64,000 nt of DNA from Apostichopus japonicus (taxonomy: Eukaryota; Echinodermata; Holothuroidea; Aspidochirotida; Stichopodidae), in contig NC_092570.1 of NCBI RefSeq assembly GCF_037975245.1, positions 8,557,001 through 8,621,000 on the forward strand. The letters are read 5' to 3'. Position numbers and translations under genes: made by a program. The notes under the pieces are model-generated. The model was not told the origin of the DNA, did no database searches, and saw nothing but the letters and a program-made list of their open reading frames with translations. This document shows, in pieces, positions 61,095 to 64,000 of the stretch; position 1 is the first letter of the stretch, and each line of letters begins with the position of its first letter.

Positions 61095-63854
61095 CTAAAA
61101 CAAATGAAAAATGAAGATTTCATTCAGACAAGAAAAGACAAAAGTACATATGGTGAAAAATCATACAAACCTGAATGAAACTACATCATGATGCCTTGTC
61201 ATATTTATATTTAATGAATTTGCTGATGTAGGTCAAACTCAATAAAATAAAATTAGAACTAGGAGATCACAAAATTCAAGCTCCATTTGCAATATTTTGA
61301 TAATCAATTATCATTAAAAGAACTAACAATATACAACAAAATGACCTACAATCCAGACCAAACAGCATTCTGATGTTGGCTAAAAGTCAAATGGATGTTT
61401 TATATAATAAGATATATTTTCCTGTTGAGCTTTAGAACAAATTAGATCCATCATTAGCCCTTCAACAACTGTTATTAAGGAAGTTAGCTCATGGCTTTAT
61501 ATTATTCATTGTGAAATATTTTGATAGTTTACAAATTTCCTTAAAAAACTTTTAGCATATATCGCAGAGAATTAGGTAAAATACTGCATACAGCAATATG
61601 TGACAAGACATAGGTTGTGAAAGTCAAATACAAGAACATCAATTCTCTGATACATATTTCATCTTCTGACTACTGTATACAGTGTTCCAAATTATTTGAG
61701 ACCTTTGTAGAATATTGAGTTGGCAACCAAGAAGTCACTATAAAGGAGTATGAACTTACTAAGTATGACACTCATCAATGGTGAATTTTATGAGTAAAAT
61801 GTTAACAGTTTTCAAATTTTGACAATTGCTGACATTAAAATGACATATGATCCCTGCCAAATCTTGCCAAAACTACTAAAAGGATAGTATTCATGAAGGG
61901 GTACCTATCTACTGTACCAAGTATGAGATTTACTGACACTAAATTAAGTTGGCCAATGGTGACCTTAATTTTTTTGGTAAAGTCTATAACAAACAGCCAA
62001 TAAATTCACTAGGAACATCTACAAATGAAGCATGATATTCAGCAAAGCTACAACTATTAAGTAAGGTTGGTTTGAAATTTTGCTTTCTTTAGTTCTGCAT
62101 TGACATTTCATCTCCACTAAAATATACTAAAATGTAGGATTCAGATAACTCTGACCACCAAAATAATGAAAACAGCCAACAGCTTTCCCAGAGAAATTTG
62201 CATGCAATGCTTGCAATTCCACGATGGTTAATTATGTTTTAGCAGGCATATCTCACACACAAACACAAGAATCACATATACTTGTATAGTGCATCGCACA
62301 GGGAGCCATGTGTTGGTTGCACATCTGTCCCTTTCAGCGTTCGTTGCTGTACGCAATACACATTATCATTACTACGAACACTAGACAAACTAACGCTCTT
62401 TAGAAATGTAGAGTTTATTGCCGAAGATGTCGCTTTTTAAGACGTAATTGAGGTAATTATATGTATATTATATTTAAGCTTTTGCTCATGTTAGGATAGG
62501 GAAGTTTTAGTGAGTTTATGACCCACAATTCGTATTTTTGTTCGTACAACGTGGGCCTATTCTCAGCGTGGGTTAGCCTATCGTGATATCATGTGATAGA
62601 CCTAGGTTTATTGTTTTTCTAGGGCTTAGTTAAGTTTTGTTCTGTTAAAACATATTATTATAAGTTCACATGCCTTGTTATTGTTGTATTTGAGGGCATC
62701 GTGTGTTCATTGTCTAGGCTCAGCATGCATTACGGTGACTTGTTAAGTGTGTATAAAGTATTTTTAGATAGAAGCAAGTGGAGAGCAGCTAGCTGTCAGG
62801 ACTGCCGTAAGGCACAGTGAGGAACAGAGGGGAGAGCAGTGGGAGGAAAAGAGGAAAATACGTCATCATAGAGAGATCCCCTTGCCTGATAACTCAACCT
62901 CTTTTTCAGGTTTTACCTGCAGCACCTGCAACAGAGCCTGTGGCTCAAGAATCGGCTTATGCAGCCACTCTAAGCGCTGCAACTTCAATAGTGTCTGACC
63001 AAGAGTGCAGTAATACCATAGTCTCGCGAGACGGAAGGTTGCCAATCAATCATAAAGTATTTTTGTATTATTAAAATAGAGCGCCCTCTCATAACAAACA
63101 AGATGGCTGCGCCCATATTATCGTTGAATATATGTGTGTGTAATAGGCAAGCCACCCAAGTGAGCTTGAGTAACATTATCTAATTATTCATTAAGGTATT
63201 TTCCTCTCTATATTCACCACTTTATGTGTTAACCATCAGCACTGATTAAGATTAAATTCACCTCTGTTGAAATTGGTTTTGGACAAAATGCCTCTTGCTG
63301 CTGTAGTAACCACAATTAGTTGTTCAACGATGTATTCTGTAATAAGTAACACGTTCTGTGTACGGGGAACTGGTTGAGATGTTATTGACTAGATTAGTTG
63401 TGTTATTGTATTAGTAGTGTAATGCCCTGCCCATGAATGGACAGAGAGATTGTAAGGCAGACGTGCCGTGATTTAAATATCACAGTCTCATTATTACTAT
63501 TATGTGTAAAGTCTAGTGGTACTCCCAGATCTACCCTTGTTATTGTAGTGGTACAGACAGTGTAGAAACCAGCCTAATTGGGTCACAGAGAGTAGAGTTA
63601 GTCTGGTAAACAATTAAGTGACTTTATTTTTATGTTTTGTTCCTTTTTTATTATCTTTCAGGAAAACTACCTGAAGGTGCTGCACCGTCCTTTTTGTTTA
63701 TGTAGTCATTTAAAATAATCTCGAACATGCTATGTGAGAGAAGAAATAATAAACCACTTGACCACCAGAACAACCGGTGGTAGCAATAAGCACTCTCTCC
63801 AGCCTATTTATTATCTGCGTGGCCTCACACTTGTTTGCACTTTTTTAAGGAATA
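61095..63854. other. Upstream side of the Death-domain gene; no coding exon confirmed
   Basis: Intron or upstream sequence of the minus-strand gene. At 62,300-63,100 the sequence becomes somewhat less AT-rich and holds an 85-codon plus-strand frame (62817-63074, with VLPAAPATEPVAQESAYAAT) that I cannot support as a gene. From about 63,420 to 63,830 there are an AATAAA, a short CCACC/GGTGG hairpin and TG...CA-like ends, weakly LTR-like. Confidence 0.35.
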
Positions 63855-64000
63855 AACCAGAAAGCCAAGAGGCTTAGATATTCCATGCCACATTTACGGT
63901 TTATCAGAAAATTTACTGACTTCCGTGCACAGACTGGTTTTATACTTAATAGGCTGGATCCACATACCAAGTGTGAAGTTCATCCAAGTTTTACTTTTAA
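63855..64000 (+). repeat. 5' end of a family 2 hairpin repeat, cut by the window edge
   Basis: Starts AACCAGAAAGCCAAGAGGCT and continues into sequence resembling family 2 units (CCACATACCAAGTGTGAAGT, TTCATCCAA). Confidence 0.55.

Noticed and set aside
62817-63074. 85-codon plus-strand frame with an Ala/Pro-rich stretch
   Set aside because: A splice-like TTTTTCAG lies inside it and no homology is recognised; a chance frame or partial exon could not be distinguished.
63419-63830. Possible solo LTR (TG...CA with AATAAA)
   Set aside because: The flanking bases do not form a target duplication and no second copy or primer-binding site was seen.

Overview
This is a gene-poor, AT-rich stretch of animal nuclear DNA. 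Spliced genes have canonical GT-AG introns, and there are several nested non-LTR retrotransposons, hAT-type miniature elements and long blocks of low-copy tandem repeats. Repeat style and gene content suggest a marine invertebrate, possibly an echinoderm or related deuterostome, but nothing seen fixes the species. There is no CRISPR array, rRNA or recognisable tRNA.

The main gene is on the minus strand between about 61.1 kb and 46.5 kb. Seven exons with matching splice phases encode a ZU5 domain, a UPA-like domain and a C-terminal Death domain, the architecture of UNC5 cytoplasmic tails and of UNC5C-like (ZUD) adaptors. Two further small exon-like blocks lie downstream at 38.8 and 37.2 kb; their link to this gene is unresolved. 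A second, small minus-strand gene at 8.6-7.9 kb has two exons with matching phase and encodes a highly basic N-terminus plus an unrecognised C-terminus. Around it a 15-base sequence recurs seven times in one orientation.

Layout: 1-3.5 kb, nothing recognised; 3.56-6.24 kb, a repeat element filled with about 400-bp units rich in AGGTCA half-sites; 6.5-8.9 kb, the small gene with the repeated 15-mer; 9-12.4 kb, little; 12.5-14.1 kb, a minisatellite with a 181-bp unit; 14.1-22.5 kb, mostly unremarkable, with a hammerhead-like motif near 19.88 kb; 22.57-24.05 kb, an element with inverted minisatellite ends; 24.4 and 30.5 kb, hAT-type MITEs; 32.97-36.16 kb, a three-level nest (hairpin repeat > minus-strand LINE > plus-strand LINE); 39.4-44.4 kb, an L2/CR1-like LINE with an intact SGNH-hydrolase ORF1 and a frameshifted ORF2; 44.9 and 49.6 kb, further hAT-type elements; 51.2-52.1 kb, an element with inverted GGTCATTTCGCCC-like ends; 52.6-53.4 kb, an array of GTCAC-N4-GTGAC motifs; 56.6-59 kb, a second hairpin-repeat region. 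The latter three lie inside introns of the ZU5-UPA-Death gene.

The ZU5-UPA-Death protein would be a signalling adaptor or receptor tail acting through Death-domain contacts. The retrotransposon ORFs serve only element mobility. No pathway or operon-like grouping links the genes.
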